Positions 1-8,949 are shown, counted from the first letter of the stretch. The stretch: 64,000 bases of DNA from Paenibacillus_AM sp052180255 (GCF_052180255.1 NZ_CP197466.1:2542001-2606000); one strand, 5' to 3'. Translations and numbers: made by a program. Notes: generated by a model from the letters alone, not told the origin.

Positions 1-1985
1 GGATGGCATAGATCAAAACCCGCGAACAGCTTTTTCATATCATCAAGCGAACAGACGGATACGCCGGACTGACCAATTTTCCCATATATATCAGGTCGAT
101 AATCAGGATCGTTGCCATACAAAGTAACCGAGTCAAAAGCGGTCGAAAGACGCTTCGCATCATCATTCTTCGATAAATAGTGAAAACGGTGATTGGTACG
201 TTCAGGTGTACCTTCTCCTGCGAATTGACGCTTTGGCTCTTCCCCTTCTCTTTTAAAAGGAAACACGCCAGCCGTATACGGGAACTGCCCTGGAACATTT
301 TCCTTAAGTCCCCACTTCACTTGTTCACCCCAATCTTCATAGGTGGGCAAAGCGATTTTCGGAATAGATAAGCCTGAAAGGGAGGTTGTAAAAAGCTGAG
401 TACGAATTGCTTTATCTCGAACGTAGGTAACGAATTCTTTTTGCCGGTAAGAATCTTGGAGGGTTTGCCATTGATCTAATAATTGACGGCATTCCGGATG
501 CAGCTGATCTTCAAAAAGTGCAATCTGCTCATTCATATGGGCTAGAAGATCTGGATCGACATTGGATTGTTCCAGCACTCGCTTGGCACCATCGAGTTGG
601 AAGAGTTTGCGCGCAACTATGATTTGCTCTTCGGTAAACTTTTTATACTGCCTTACAGCGCTTACAATTTCCGCCAAATACATCGTACGATCGGGTGGTA
701 CAATAAAGTTTTTCCGACTCCTCGTTTCCTTGACCTCAAGGGTTGAATCCCAATTCGTACCACATTTATGATTAATGATGTTAATTAAAGCCCGGTATAA
801 CACATTCGTGCCCGGATCATTGAACTGACTGGCAATTGTTCCGTAAACGGGAAGCTCGTCATCTGGAGTATGGAAAAGCTGATGATTCCGCTGATACTGT
901 TTCTTCACATCTCGAAGGGCATCTTCAGAACCCTGTCTTTCGAACTTGTTAATTGCGATAAGATCGGCGTAATCAAGCATCTCGATCTTCTCAAGCTGGG
1001 AAGGCGAGCCAAATTCAGATGTCATCACATAAATACCTACATCTGAGATCGCGTGAATACCTGCATCGCCTTGTCCAATCCCTGCTGTCTCAACAATAAT
1101 TAGGTCAAACCCTGCTGCCTTCGTCACTTGAATCGCGTCCTTGATCGCTCCTGATAATTCGGACTTCGACTTTCGAGTAGCTAGAGAACGCATGTACACA
1201 CGTGGATTATGAATGGCATTCATCCGTATTCGATCACCAAGCAGTGCGCCTCCGGACTTCTGTTTAGACGGATCAACGGATAAGATCGCAACCGTTTTGC
1301 TTGAAAAATCGTTTAAGAACCGTCTAACGAGCTCATCTGTTAAGGAAGATTTCCCAGCCCCGCCAGTACCTGTGATACCAATTACTGGGGCATTCGATGT
1401 AGCTGCCTCTGATATCACTCCTGATCTCTCGGTCACACCTAACTCCTCAACCGCAGCTTCTGATCGTGAAATTAGCCGTGCGATGGCAAGGGAGTTGCGC
1501 TTAATCTCTACACCCACCTGCTCCGGTTCTTCTGATATACTTCGAACTGTCGGAAAGTCCGATTCCCGTAACATGTGATTAATAATGCCTTGAAGTCCCA
1601 ATCGTCTGCCATCATCAGGGGAGTAAATTTTGACAATTCCGTAAGTTTCAAGCTCTCGAATCTCATCCGGTACAATGACACCGCCACCACCGCCAAAAAT
1701 CTTAATGCCGTAGGCGCCTTTTTCACGAAGCAAATCATACAAATACTTGAAATACTCCACATGCCCACCTTGGTAAGAGCTGATTGCGATTCCTTGCACA
1801 TCTTCTTGAATGGCTGCATTCACTACTTCATCTACAGAGCGGTTATGACCCAGATGAATGACTTCCGCACCCGATGCTTGCATAATTCTCCGCATAATAT
1901 TGATGGATGCATCATGCCCATCGAACAGGCTGGATGCTGTAATGAACCGCAACTTATGTTTTGGACGATAAATCTGGGTTTCCAC
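1..1985 (-). CDS. icmF: Fused isobutyryl-CoA mutase IcmF, N-terminal 661 residues (runs out of window)
   Basis: Adenosylcobalamin-dependent acyl-CoA mutase fused to its G-protein chaperone, interconverting isobutyryl-CoA and n-butyryl-CoA. The frame is open to the window edge, so the C-terminal end is missing. Domain order seen: a cobalamin-binding domain (residues about 12-140) with DGHDASIN, His24 as the expected cobalt ligand, and a later GGGGG loop; a MeaB-like GTPase with Walker A GITGTGGAGKSS near 203-214, VDPSK and ETAGIGQ; a linker; then the start of the mutase barrel (PYTAGVFPF). This B12/GTPase/mutase order is diagnostic of IcmF. The start is GTG at 1985, preceded by GGAGGAG and matching the family N-terminus METQIYRPKHK. 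It is not closely linked to the bio genes: a terminator lies upstream. Confidence 0.95.
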   Translation of the reverse strand, partial: METQIYRPKHKLRFITASSLFDGHDASINIMRRIMQASGAEVIHLGHNRSVDEVVNAAIQEDVQGIAISSYQGGHVEYFKYLYDLLREKGAYGIKIFGGGGGVIVPDEIRELETYGIVKIYSPDDGRRLGLQGIINHMLRESDFPTVRSISEEPEQVGVEIKRNSLAIARLISRSEAAVEELGVTERSGVISEAATSNAPVIGITGTGGAGKSSLTDELVRRFLNDFSSKTVAILSVDPSKQKSGGALLGDRIRMNAIHNPRVYMRSLATRKSKSELSGAIKDAIQVTKAAGFDLIIVETAGIGQGDAGIHAISDVGIYVMTSEFGSPSQLEKIEMLDYADLIAINKFERQGSEDALRDVKKQYQRNHQLFHTPDDELPVYGTIASQFNDPGTNVLYRALINIINHKCGTNWDSTLEVKETRSRKNFIVPPDRTMYLAEIVSAVRQYKKFTEEQIIVARKLFQLDGAKRVLEQSNVDPDLLAHMNEQIALFEDQLHPECRQLLDQWQTLQDSYRQKEFVTYVRDKAIRTQLFTTSLSGLSIPKIALPTYEDWGEQVKWGLKENVPGQFPYTAGVFPFKREGEEPKRQFAGEGTPERTNHRFHYLSKNDDAKRLSTAFDSVTLYGNDPDYRPDIYGKIGQSGVSVCSLDDMKKLFAGFDLCH

Positions 1986-2086
1986 ACAATCTCCTCCATT
2001 TAAGCGCTGCAGAGCACAGGAGTATCTCCAAACACCCCTTATTCTAGTGTAAGAATGAATAGCAGCAGTTATGACTCCACACAAAA

Positions 2087-2108
2087 AAATCCCATCTGCA
2101 TGGGATTT
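2087..2108 (-). terminator. Rho-independent terminator ending the bio transcript
   Basis: An 8-bp perfect inverted repeat (AAATCCCA / TGGGATTT) with a 6-nt loop, followed on the reverse strand by a run of seven T. It lies downstream of the RidA remnant and bioC and upstream of icmF, so it should end the bioADBFHC transcript. Confidence 0.8.
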
Positions 2109-2140
2109 CTTATTTTCATTCTATTCGGTTACGATAAACT

Positions 2141-2271
2141 TCACATCGCAGGGTCAAGGATCGCCTGAACTTCTATTTCAACAACTAACTCAGGATCAAT
2201 AAGGGCTTTGCTGCAATGCTTGTTCGATCAATCCAAGGTGAACCAGTTGATACTTTGATCCGCTCCTGCAT
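2141..2271 (-). pseudogene. RidA/YjgF-family remnant with internal deletion
   Basis: The reverse strand starts with MQERIKVSTGSPW, a typical beginning of a RidA-family (COG0251) protein, then reads into a stop after 28 codons. In another frame the same stretch gives KALIDPELVVEIEVQAILD and a stop, which is the family's C-terminal end. RidA proteins are about 130 residues long; here only about 13 N-terminal and 23 C-terminal residues remain, so most of the middle has been deleted and the frame is broken at the junction. A start and ribosome site (GGGGTGATTAAC-ATG) survive 5 bp after bioC. This is a decayed gene at the tail of the biotin operon, unlikely to make a functional protein. Confidence 0.82.
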
Positions 2272-2276
2272 GTTAA

Positions 2277-3107
2277 TCACCCCTCTATGAAACCTTTCTC
2301 ATCCCCTATTTTAGCCCGAATTTCAATCGTTTCATAGGTTGTATATACACCATCATCCATGACAAATCGCCTATCATACCTTTTCATCACTTCTTGGAGC
2401 AGCAATTTCGTCGTTCCTATTGCGTAGGAACCTTCACTGTAACTTGCACCAACTGCTTTTATCGATTTCATGAAAGTCCGACAGTTCGGATAAACAAGCT
2501 GTTCGTAACGTTGTATGACATGAATGTCTTGATATCCGCTTTGATGAAAATAGTCCTGCCAAGCCATCGCATCCTGCATCGGTAATCCATGGCTTGCATT
2601 TGGCAGATTCATCTCATCTTTCACTTCTGCAAATACCTCATGCAATTCATGGAATGTTCCAGGTCCAAATGTAGAGGCTAAGATATAACCATTTCGGATA
2701 AGCATACGACTTAATTTGGAGATTGTAGCGTACGGATCTCGCAACCATTGAATAACCGCATTGGAGATAATCAGATCAAATGGGGCATGGTCACTCTCAT
2801 CCATATGCTCTACATCACCCACGATAAAAGTAACCGCTTCGCTCCCATTCACCCTCAATCTCGCTGCTGCAACCATATCCTCAGCCATATCTATCACCGT
2901 AAGTCTCGCCTTCGGAAATCGTTCAAGGAGAAGTTGCGTCAATATTCCAGTCCCACATCCAATTTCTAGAATACGTGTGTCCTCTCTTGGGAGAACAAGT
3001 CCTTCCAGCAATTGATGTGCCATCTTGGTCTGAATAACCGCATGCTGATCATAAGTTCGAACCGCCCGATTAAATTGTCGTAAGACTTGCTGCTTAAGTA
3101 TGTCCAT
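2277..3107 (-). CDS. bioC: Malonyl-[ACP] O-methyltransferase BioC
   Basis: SAM-dependent methyltransferase that methylates malonyl-ACP so the fatty-acid machinery can build the pimeloyl chain of biotin. The sequence has a class I methyltransferase fold: N-terminal FNRAVRTYDQHAVIQ (typical BioC start), the SAM loop LEIGCGTGIL, an acidic end of strand 2 (TVIDMAED) and the NAVIQWL motif. The open frame extends 60 codons upstream, but that part lies inside bioH and includes the repeat there; the start at 3107 (MDILKQQVLRQF) is preceded by AGGAGCG seven bases upstream and fits family length (276 aa). It overlaps bioH by 14 bp, indicating translational coupling. Last intact gene of the operon. Confidence 0.95.
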   Translation of the reverse strand: MDILKQQVLRQFNRAVRTYDQHAVIQTKMAHQLLEGLVLPREDTRILEIGCGTGILTQLLLERFPKARLTVIDMAEDMVAAARLRVNGSEAVTFIVGDVEHMDESDHAPFDLIISNAVIQWLRDPYATISKLSRMLIRNGYILASTFGPGTFHELHEVFAEVKDEMNLPNASHGLPMQDAMAWQDYFHQSGYQDIHVIQRYEQLVYPNCRTFMKSIKAVGASYSEGSYAIGTTKLLLQEVMKRYDRRFVMDDGVYTTYETIEIRAKIGDEKGFIEG

Positions 3108-3882
3108 GTGAAATTCGCTCCTGCATCCATTTGTAAAATCGTTCCTGCATCCATTTGTAAAATCGTTCCTGCTCTGTCCAAAATGGCACATGTCCAGCCT
3201 CTTCCCAAATCGTGCATTCACAGGTAGAAAGTGATTCAAACAGTTGCAACGCACCTTGACTTGAACAAATGATATCCGCATGACCATTTAACAAGAAAGT
3301 GGGTGTTCGTATACTTTCAAGTTGTGGATACATCTTATACTGACTCAAGTAATCCAATCCAATCTCAAGGGATTGTATGCTAGTGGGGACTTGGTCCGCA
3401 CGATCTTTTGCCCAAATTTGATCCAAGCCCAAGCTTACCTCCGATTTCGAAAACATGCTCTTATCGAATGCACGTAAGACTTCTTCACGATCTAATGTCA
3501 ATTGAGATCTCATCCGTCGCAGCAACCGTTCATGTGCGCCATGCGGAGCTTCATCCGAACGAACAAATTGACCCGTTGCACCTACTAAGAATAAAGCACA
3601 CACAAGATCTGGATGCTTTGCAGCAAGCTCCAAGGCTAGCATCGCTCCCATAGACCAACCCACAATTATTACCGGTGTTGAAGACGAAGATAGGGAGAAT
3701 AGCGCCTTTTCGACCAATGGGAATAGTTGCCCTAACTGCGTACATCCTGTGAAATCCACCTGCAAATGCCTACCTTCTGGCCATCTCGCAACTTGCTCAT
3801 CCCAAATTTGTGCATGAACAGACCAACCGGATAACCATAAGAACGTACAGGAGCTATACGATTTGGTTTCCCACTCACACAT
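3094..3882 (-). CDS. bioH: Alpha/beta hydrolase, probable pimeloyl-ACP methyl ester esterase (BioH-like)
   Basis: Probably removes the methyl group from pimeloyl-ACP methyl ester, ending the BioC-initiated chain before BioF. The protein (262 aa) has the nucleophile elbow GWSMGA, an acid-residue loop NGHADII and the histidine loop EEAGHVPFW, giving a complete Ser-Asp-His triad. It starts within the end of bioF (8-bp overlap) and ends 14 bp inside bioC, so all three are coupled. Its last residues carry an exact 8-residue duplication (ERFYKWMQ twice) from a tandem repeat at 3121-3168. Sequence alone does not distinguish BioH from other pimeloyl esterases, but its place between bioF and bioC supports the assignment. 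Confidence 0.85.
   Translation of the reverse strand: MCEWETKSYSSCTFLWLSGWSVHAQIWDEQVARWPEGRHLQVDFTGCTQLGQLFPLVEKALFSLSSSSTPVIIVGWSMGAMLALELAAKHPDLVCALFLVGATGQFVRSDEAPHGAHERLLRRMRSQLTLDREEVLRAFDKSMFSKSEVSLGLDQIWAKDRADQVPTSIQSLEIGLDYLSQYKMYPQLESIRTPTFLLNGHADIICSSQGALQLFESLSTCECTIWEEAGHVPFWTEQERFYKWMQERFYKWMQERISHGHT
3121..3168. repeat. Two exact tandem copies of a 24-bp unit in bioH
   Basis: The 24 bases at 3121-3144 are repeated exactly at 3145-3168. Because 24 is a multiple of three the duplication keeps the bioH frame and adds eight residues near its C-terminus. It lies directly before the ribosome site of bioC. Confidence 0.95.
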
Positions 3883-5068
3883 GACGAACTACTCCTAATT
3901 CTTTTCCAATTGCAGCGATCTTATCTACTGCTTGTTCCAACATTGCCTGTTCATGATTTGCCATCATTGTAAAACGAATCCGAGATGTTTGATGTGGAAC
4001 AGTCGGTGGGCGAATGGCAACTGCCATAATGTGATGTTCAGCAAGCTTTTGACTGAATGCTAAAGCTTTTGCTCCATCACCGATTAAGATTGGGATGATG
4101 GGAGTAGATGATCCACACGTATTAAACCCTCTGGCCTGTAAAGCGGAGCGAAAATAATCACTTTTTTCATGTAGGGCCAATCGTAATCCATCCGCTTCTT
4201 GCACACAATCGAGTGACTTGCGAATACTTCCAATCGTTGCTGGTGGTAATGCAGTTGTATAGATGAGACTGCGGCACGTATGAATGAGATAGTCGATCCA
4301 CACTCTTTTTCCAGCAATATAAGCCCCATAACTACCGAACGCTTTACTAAATGTACCCATGTGAATGTCCACATCCACTGCCAAACCCAAATGTTCGCAC
4401 AGTCCTTCACCCCGGGGTCCAAAAACACCGCCTGCATGAGCTTCATCCACCATCAACGCTGCCTTATATTTCTTCTTAAGCTCCACGATCTTACTTAAAT
4501 TGGCTACATCACCATCCATACTAAATACGGTATCCGTAACGATAAGTTTTCTGCGCACACCTTGTTCGTCAGCTTTGCACAGCAACGTCTCCAAGTGGTT
4601 CATATCGTTATGTCGATATCGAAAATGCTTTGCTCCGCTAAGTCGAATACCGTCCACAATACTTGCATGATTGAGTCGATCACTGAACACGGCATCCGTA
4701 GGACTAAGTATCGCCGAAAGCACACCAATATTTGCCATATATCCATTCGCAAACACAAGTGCAGACTCCGTATGTTTAAAATTCGCAATGGCCTCTTCCA
4801 ATTCTTGAACTTGTAAATCGTGACCCACAATGAGCCTGGAAGCACCTGCTCCTGCCCCTTGCAGTGAAGCATCAATCTGAGCTTGAATGATGGCAGGATG
4901 TTCAGCAATACCCAAGTAGTTGTTCGAAGACAAATTCAGCATTTTTCTCCCTTGAAGGGTAAGATAAGGACTTGCACCTCGTTTAACTGCCGTTAACTTA
5001 CGGTGTAACCCCTCGTTTGCAAATCGCTCCAAATCAACTCGAATCGACTGCTCCCACAACTGACTCAT
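3875..5068 (-). CDS. bioF: 8-amino-7-oxononanoate synthase
   Basis: PLP-dependent enzyme that condenses pimeloyl-ACP with L-alanine to give 8-amino-7-oxononanoate, releasing CO2. At 397 aa it has family length. Visible motifs are LNLSSNNYLG near the N-terminus, the DEAH segment (MVDEAHAGGVFG, around 207-218) for cofactor binding, and the Schiff-base lysine in GTFSKAFGSYG (Lys242). The start overlaps the end of bioB by 4 bp (ATGA), and its end overlaps the bioH start by 8 bp. All catalytic landmarks are intact. Confidence 0.96.
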   Translation of the reverse strand: MSQLWEQSIRVDLERFANEGLHRKLTAVKRGASPYLTLQGRKMLNLSSNNYLGIAEHPAIIQAQIDASLQGAGAGASRLIVGHDLQVQELEEAIANFKHTESALVFANGYMANIGVLSAILSPTDAVFSDRLNHASIVDGIRLSGAKHFRYRHNDMNHLETLLCKADEQGVRRKLIVTDTVFSMDGDVANLSKIVELKKKYKAALMVDEAHAGGVFGPRGEGLCEHLGLAVDVDIHMGTFSKAFGSYGAYIAGKRVWIDYLIHTCRSLIYTTALPPATIGSIRKSLDCVQEADGLRLALHEKSDYFRSALQARGFNTCGSSTPIIPILIGDGAKALAFSQKLAEHHIMAVAIRPPTVPHQTSRIRFTMMANHEQAMLEQAVDKIAAIGKELGVVRHV

Positions 5069-6069
5069 ACACAGACTTCCTCGATCTCAAAACCCATGTC
5101 AGTAATCATTTGATGATCCGTACTGACTTGCTGCCCTTCTGTCGTCAAGTAATCGCCTACAAATAATGAATTCGCCGCATATAACGACATCGCTTGTAAA
5201 TGCCCTAAGTTCACTTCACGTCCCCCAGAGACACGAATCTCTTTTTCCGGACAAATGAAGCGGAACAACGCCAATACTTTTAAGCAATACCTTGGATTTA
5301 ATTGTTTCATATTTTCAAGTGGTGTACCTTTGATCGAGTTCAAGAAGTTAATCGGAATCGAATCTGCATCTAATTCACGCAAGGAGTACGCAAGCTCTAC
5401 TAATTGTTCATGCGTTTCACCCATCCCTACGATACAACCTGAGCATGGGGATATTCCCGCTACCTTCACTTCTTCCACCGTATGTACGCGATCGTCATAA
5501 GAATGTGTACTTGTAATGTTATGAAAATGATCGGCGCTCGTATTTAAATTATGGTTGTATCGATCAACTCCAGCTTCTTTTAAACGATCTGCTTGACCGT
5601 CTTTCAAAATGCCCAAACATGTACAAATTTTCAAATTGTATTGACCTTTAATTTCTTTCACGGCCTCGTACACTTCACCAAGTTCACGATCCGTTGGACC
5701 ACGACCGCTGGCAACGATGCAATACGTCCCTGCTTTGCGATTCACAGCTTCTTTCGCACCTTCTACAATCGCATCTTTATTCAGCATCATATATTTTTCA
5801 ATAGGTGCATCAGATACAATCGACTGCGAGCAGTAACCACAATCCTCTGGGCAAAAACCACTCTTTACATTTAATATCATATTCAATTTCACTTTATTGC
5901 TAAAAAAATGGTGTCGAACACGATACGCAGCATGCAAGATCGGTAGCAGTTCTTGATCACTTGCACGAAGAACAGCAAGTCCTTCCTCAAGGGTAATTTT
6001 CTCCCCCGTTAAAGCTTTATTCGCCAAGTCATCCCACTTTACAACATTGTTTTCGTTCATTAATTGCAT
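5065..6069 (-). CDS. bioB: Biotin synthase
   Basis: Radical SAM enzyme that inserts sulfur into dethiobiotin to form biotin. The 4Fe-4S/SAM motif CPEDCGYC is at Cys73, Cys77 and Cys80, followed by family motifs YNHNLNTS and the RVSGGRE segment that supplies the arginine ligand to the 2Fe-2S cluster. Two nearby start codons exist (MQLMNENN); the first overlaps the end of bioD by 10 bp and the second is three codons on, and the sequence does not decide firmly between them. Length (334 aa) is normal. Confidence 0.97.
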   Translation of the reverse strand: MQLMNENNVVKWDDLANKALTGEKITLEEGLAVLRASDQELLPILHAAYRVRHHFFSNKVKLNMILNVKSGFCPEDCGYCSQSIVSDAPIEKYMMLNKDAIVEGAKEAVNRKAGTYCIVASGRGPTDRELGEVYEAVKEIKGQYNLKICTCLGILKDGQADRLKEAGVDRYNHNLNTSADHFHNITSTHSYDDRVHTVEEVKVAGISPCSGCIVGMGETHEQLVELAYSLRELDADSIPINFLNSIKGTPLENMKQLNPRYCLKVLALFRFICPEKEIRVSGGREVNLGHLQAMSLYAANSLFVGDYLTTEGQQVSTDHQMITDMGFEIEEVCV

Positions 6070-6788
6070 GAATCATCCATTCCCTTCGTTATATATTGTA
6101 CGATTGGACCCATATCGATTTTATCGTTAATAACATTAACTAGTTCCTCAGGTGTCACCTCTGTTCCAAGCCAAGGCACCCAGCCCATTACAGGTACGTC
6201 ACTAAAAGATTCAATCATTCGACTATTATGATGTACATCTTCAAGCGACACTTCCACGGTAGAACTGCTGTTGAGAATAGCACCCAGTATCTCAATCTCA
6301 TATTGACGCGCTGCCATGACGGTCAATGCTGTATGATTAACCGTCCCCAGGTCCGGTTTAGCTACAATGACAACAGGAAATTTCATTTCCTGAGCCAAAT
6401 CTGCAACCGTCCAATCCTCACCCATCGGGACCATAAGACCACCTGCCCCTTCAACGAGCACAACATCATAATCCACAGATATTCGATCCAACATATCCAT
6501 CAAGTAAGCACGCTCAATCTCTGTTTCAGCTAATTGAGCAGCTAAACCTGGCGCAACTGGTCGCTCAAAGCTGTACCCCACAATATCTTCAATCGGAGCC
6601 TCAGATTGTGATAACGTCTTAAGCCGCATCCCATCCCCTGCTGGATCATGAGCAAGGTGCCCGCTTTGTACGGGTTTCATGACAGCAACCTTGTAACCAA
6701 TTGCCTTCAACGCTAAAGCAATCCCAGCCGTGATTACCGTTTTACCTACGTCAGTATCCGTACCTGTTATAAAAATGCCTTTTCTCAC
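6060..6788 (-). CDS. bioD: ATP-dependent dethiobiotin synthetase
   Basis: Closes the ureido ring of dethiobiotin from 7,8-diaminononanoate, CO2 and ATP. The N-terminus MRKGIFITGTDTDVGKT contains the characteristic P-loop (residues 9-17), and VEGAGGLMVP is the conserved substrate-binding motif. It has 242 aa, a usual length. The start overlaps the bioA stop by 4 bp, so it is translationally coupled within the operon. Confidence 0.96.
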   Translation of the reverse strand: MRKGIFITGTDTDVGKTVITAGIALALKAIGYKVAVMKPVQSGHLAHDPAGDGMRLKTLSQSEAPIEDIVGYSFERPVAPGLAAQLAETEIERAYLMDMLDRISVDYDVVLVEGAGGLMVPMGEDWTVADLAQEMKFPVVIVAKPDLGTVNHTALTVMAARQYEIEILGAILNSSSTVEVSLEDVHHNSRMIESFSDVPVMGWVPWLGTEVTPEELVNVINDKIDMGPIVQYITKGMDDSCN

Positions 6789-8134
6789 GCTTCCGTCACC
6801 TCTTGAATCGCTTGTCGAATAATTTCAAGCATCTCTCGCAATTCTTCCTTTGAAGAAACAAGCGGTGGTAAGAACGTAATCACATGATCCAGTGGTCTAG
6901 TGAGAAGTCCTAAGTCCAGTGCTCTACGACATACTTTCGCCCCCATAGCCGTTGACCAGCCATATGCGCTACGAGAGGATTTATTTGCTACTAATTCAAT
7001 CCCAATCATGAATCCCAATTGCCTTACTTCACCGACATGTGGAAGTTCTGCAATCTCCTTCAACAATGGCTTTATGACTTCACTCATCTGCTGTACATGT
7101 TCAACGACTTGATCTTTCTCATATAAATTTAGACTTGCAATCGCAACCGCACAGCCAAGTTGATTTCCCGTATAAGAATGACCATGGTAGAATGTTTTGC
7201 CTTCTTCATGTTCACCATAAAAGGCATCATAGATTCGGTCTGAAGTAAGTGTTGCAGCTACAGGTAAATATCCACCTGTCAGCTTCTTACCGACCATCAT
7301 GATATCTGGCTGCACATCCTCATGCTCGCAAGCGAACATCTTACCCGTACGGCCAAATCCAGTCGCAACCTCATCCGCAAGCAGTAAGACATCATACTTT
7401 CTACACAGATGCTCGACTTGCTTGAGAAACCCCGAAGGCATCATGATAAGTCCACCTGCACCTTGTACCATCGGTTCAATAATCAAACCGGCAATCTGGT
7501 TCGATTTTTGGATAAAACAATCTTCTAACTCTTGTAGACAGGCATCGCGACATTCTTCTTGCGAGCCCTCATAACGATATGGATACGGATAGGATACCTT
7601 TTCCGTAGGAAACAACATTTTTTCAAAAGACTGATGAAATAAATCAATCCCACCGACACTTACAGCACCAACGGTATCGCCATGATAGGCATTTTTCATG
7701 CTCAAGAACGTTTGTTTTTCAGGCTTTCCACGATGTTTCCAGTACAGATATGCCATTTTCAGCCCAATCTCTACTGCCTCTGCCCCACTATCGGAGTAAA
7801 ATACTTTTTGCAAACGCTCAGGTGTAAGTTGAACTAGCCTTTCTGCGAGTAGGATCGCAGGAACATTAGCACTACCAAGCAACGTCGAATGTGCAATTTT
7901 ACCGAGCTGTTCTATAATGGCGTTGTTTAACTCTTGACGATTATGCCCATGTGGATTCAGCCATACAGACGCATTCGCATCATAGTACTCTTTTCCACGC
8001 ACATCCTTCACCTTCACGCCAGAGCCGGATTCAATAATGAGAGGTTCATCTTCAAGATACTGCTTCATTTGAGTAAAAGGATTCCATAAGTACCTGCGAT
8101 TCTTCTCCTGTAATTGTTCATATGTATATGTCAT
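6785..8134 (-). CDS. bioA: Adenosylmethionine-8-amino-7-oxononanoate aminotransferase
   Basis: Class III PLP aminotransferase that makes 7,8-diaminononanoate from 8-amino-7-oxononanoate. The N-terminus (RYLWNPFTQMKQY) matches the BioA signature, and the PLP regions LLADEVATGFGRTG and MMVGKKLTGGYLP (Schiff-base lysine) are intact. It has 449 aa. First gene of bioADBFHC, transcribed from a promoter overlapped by a BirA operator, so expression should fall when biotinyl-AMP-bound BirA accumulates. The start at 8134 follows AAAGGAGG. Confidence 0.97.
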   Translation of the reverse strand: MTYTYEQLQEKNRRYLWNPFTQMKQYLEDEPLIIESGSGVKVKDVRGKEYYDANASVWLNPHGHNRQELNNAIIEQLGKIAHSTLLGSANVPAILLAERLVQLTPERLQKVFYSDSGAEAVEIGLKMAYLYWKHRGKPEKQTFLSMKNAYHGDTVGAVSVGGIDLFHQSFEKMLFPTEKVSYPYPYRYEGSQEECRDACLQELEDCFIQKSNQIAGLIIEPMVQGAGGLIMMPSGFLKQVEHLCRKYDVLLLADEVATGFGRTGKMFACEHEDVQPDIMMVGKKLTGGYLPVAATLTSDRIYDAFYGEHEEGKTFYHGHSYTGNQLGCAVAIASLNLYEKDQVVEHVQQMSEVIKPLLKEIAELPHVGEVRQLGFMIGIELVANKSSRSAYGWSTAMGAKVCRRALDLGLLTRPLDHVITFLPPLVSSKEELREMLEIIRQAIQEVTEA

Positions 8135-8151
8135 GAATCGTGCCTCCTTTA

Positions 8152-8187
8152 TTGTTAACCATCAAATATAATTTAAGGTTAACAATA
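8152..8187 (-). promoter_or_regulatory. BirA operator (biotin box)
   Basis: A perfect 10-bp inverted repeat, ATTGTTAACC (8152-8161) and GGTTAACAAT (8178-8187), separated by 16 bp. This is the known biotin-operator pattern in Bacillota (TTGTTAACC - spacer - GGTTAACAA). It lies between the bioA promoter and ribosome site, so bound BirA would block initiation. Confidence 0.92.
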
Positions 8188-8193
8188 GGGCGA

Positions 8194-8222
8194 GTATATC
8201 ACACTCAACAAAATTGGTCTAC
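8194..8222 (-). promoter_or_regulatory. Probable SigA promoter of the bio operon
   Basis: On the reverse strand TAGACC (8222-8217) and TATACT (8199-8194) are 17 bp apart. The transcription start would fall at the edge of the BirA operator, as expected for repression. The -35 match is moderate. Confidence 0.55.
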
Positions 8223-8227
8223 ATGCA

Positions 8228-8271
8228 AAAAAAGCCGAAATCCTCTTTTCCAATCAAGAGAATCCGGCTTT
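8228..8271 (-). terminator. Terminator of the phosphatase gene
   Basis: A stem (AAAGCCG...CTCTT / AAGAG...CGGCTTT, two mismatches) with a T-rich tail on the reverse strand, just after the low-molecular-weight phosphatase gene and upstream of the bio promoter. Confidence 0.75.
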
Positions 8272-8283
8272 CCATACCGCTAT

Positions 8284-8757
8284 TTATATGTTCTCGCGCT
8301 CGCGAATGTGTTGAAGCAAATTGTCGCAACTTTTATTTATCATCGCATACACTTCTTCAAAATTTCCAGTAAAATACGGATCTGGCACATTTTTAGTCGA
8401 GCCTTCTGGTAAGAAATCTAACATCTTAAACACTTGTGATCTTGGCTCTTCATCGCCTACAAATCCTTGCAAGTTTTCAACATTGGAATCATCCATTGCA
8501 ATCATGTAATCAAACTTTGAAAAGTCCGTGGAGATGACCTGTCTGGCAAACATATTACTGTCATCAATTTGGTATTTCTGTAAAATCTCCCGTGTACCTT
8601 GATGCGGCTTCTCGCCGATATGCCAATCTCCTGTTCCTGCTGAATCAATGGAAATGGCGTCCAACAATCCCGCTTCCCATACCTTATGCCGGAAAACAGC
8701 TTCCGCCATCGGTGAACGGCAAATGTTACCCAAACAAACGAACAATACATGTACCAA
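8284..8757 (-). CDS. Low-molecular-weight protein-tyrosine phosphatase
   Basis: Cytosolic phosphatase of the LMW-PTP/arsenate-reductase fold, acting on phosphotyrosine or possibly phosphoarginine. With the start used here the active-site loop is CLGNICRS, catalytic Cys8 and Arg14, directly after the first strand (VHVLFV). The general-acid loop is PDPYFTGN near the C-terminus. The frame is open to 8784, but TTG at 8757 is preferred: it has AAAGGTGG seven bases upstream and gives the normal family N-terminus and length (157 aa). The residue after the invariant N-I-C-R segment does not settle whether phosphotyrosine or phosphoarginine is the substrate. Single-gene unit with its own terminator. 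Confidence 0.93.
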   Translation of the reverse strand: MVHVLFVCLGNICRSPMAEAVFRHKVWEAGLLDAISIDSAGTGDWHIGEKPHQGTREILQKYQIDDSNMFARQVISTDFSKFDYMIAMDDSNVENLQGFVGDEEPRSQVFKMLDFLPEGSTKNVPDPYFTGNFEEVYAMINKSCDNLLQHIRERENI

Positions 8758-8949
8758 ATATATTCCACCTTTCAAAAACATCAATAGCCTACTTAAACCT
8801 TAACAAGCTTATATTAAATGTAGTATCAAGGTTCAGTAATGTCAAATAGAGGTTGATCCTAGTGCACATTTATCCGTTTCACAGCATTATATGGAGACAG
8901 ACATCGTTAGGCACCCCAACTAGGCTTAATAACGCGCTTATTTCATCGC

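Noticed and set aside
3121..3168. Short tandem repeat as part of a CRISPR array
   Set aside because: Two adjoining copies without spacers, inside a coding gene.
2966..3217. Repeat-containing extension of bioC into bioH
   Set aside because: The extension reads the bioH repeat in another frame; bioC's own ribosome site and conserved start are at 3107.
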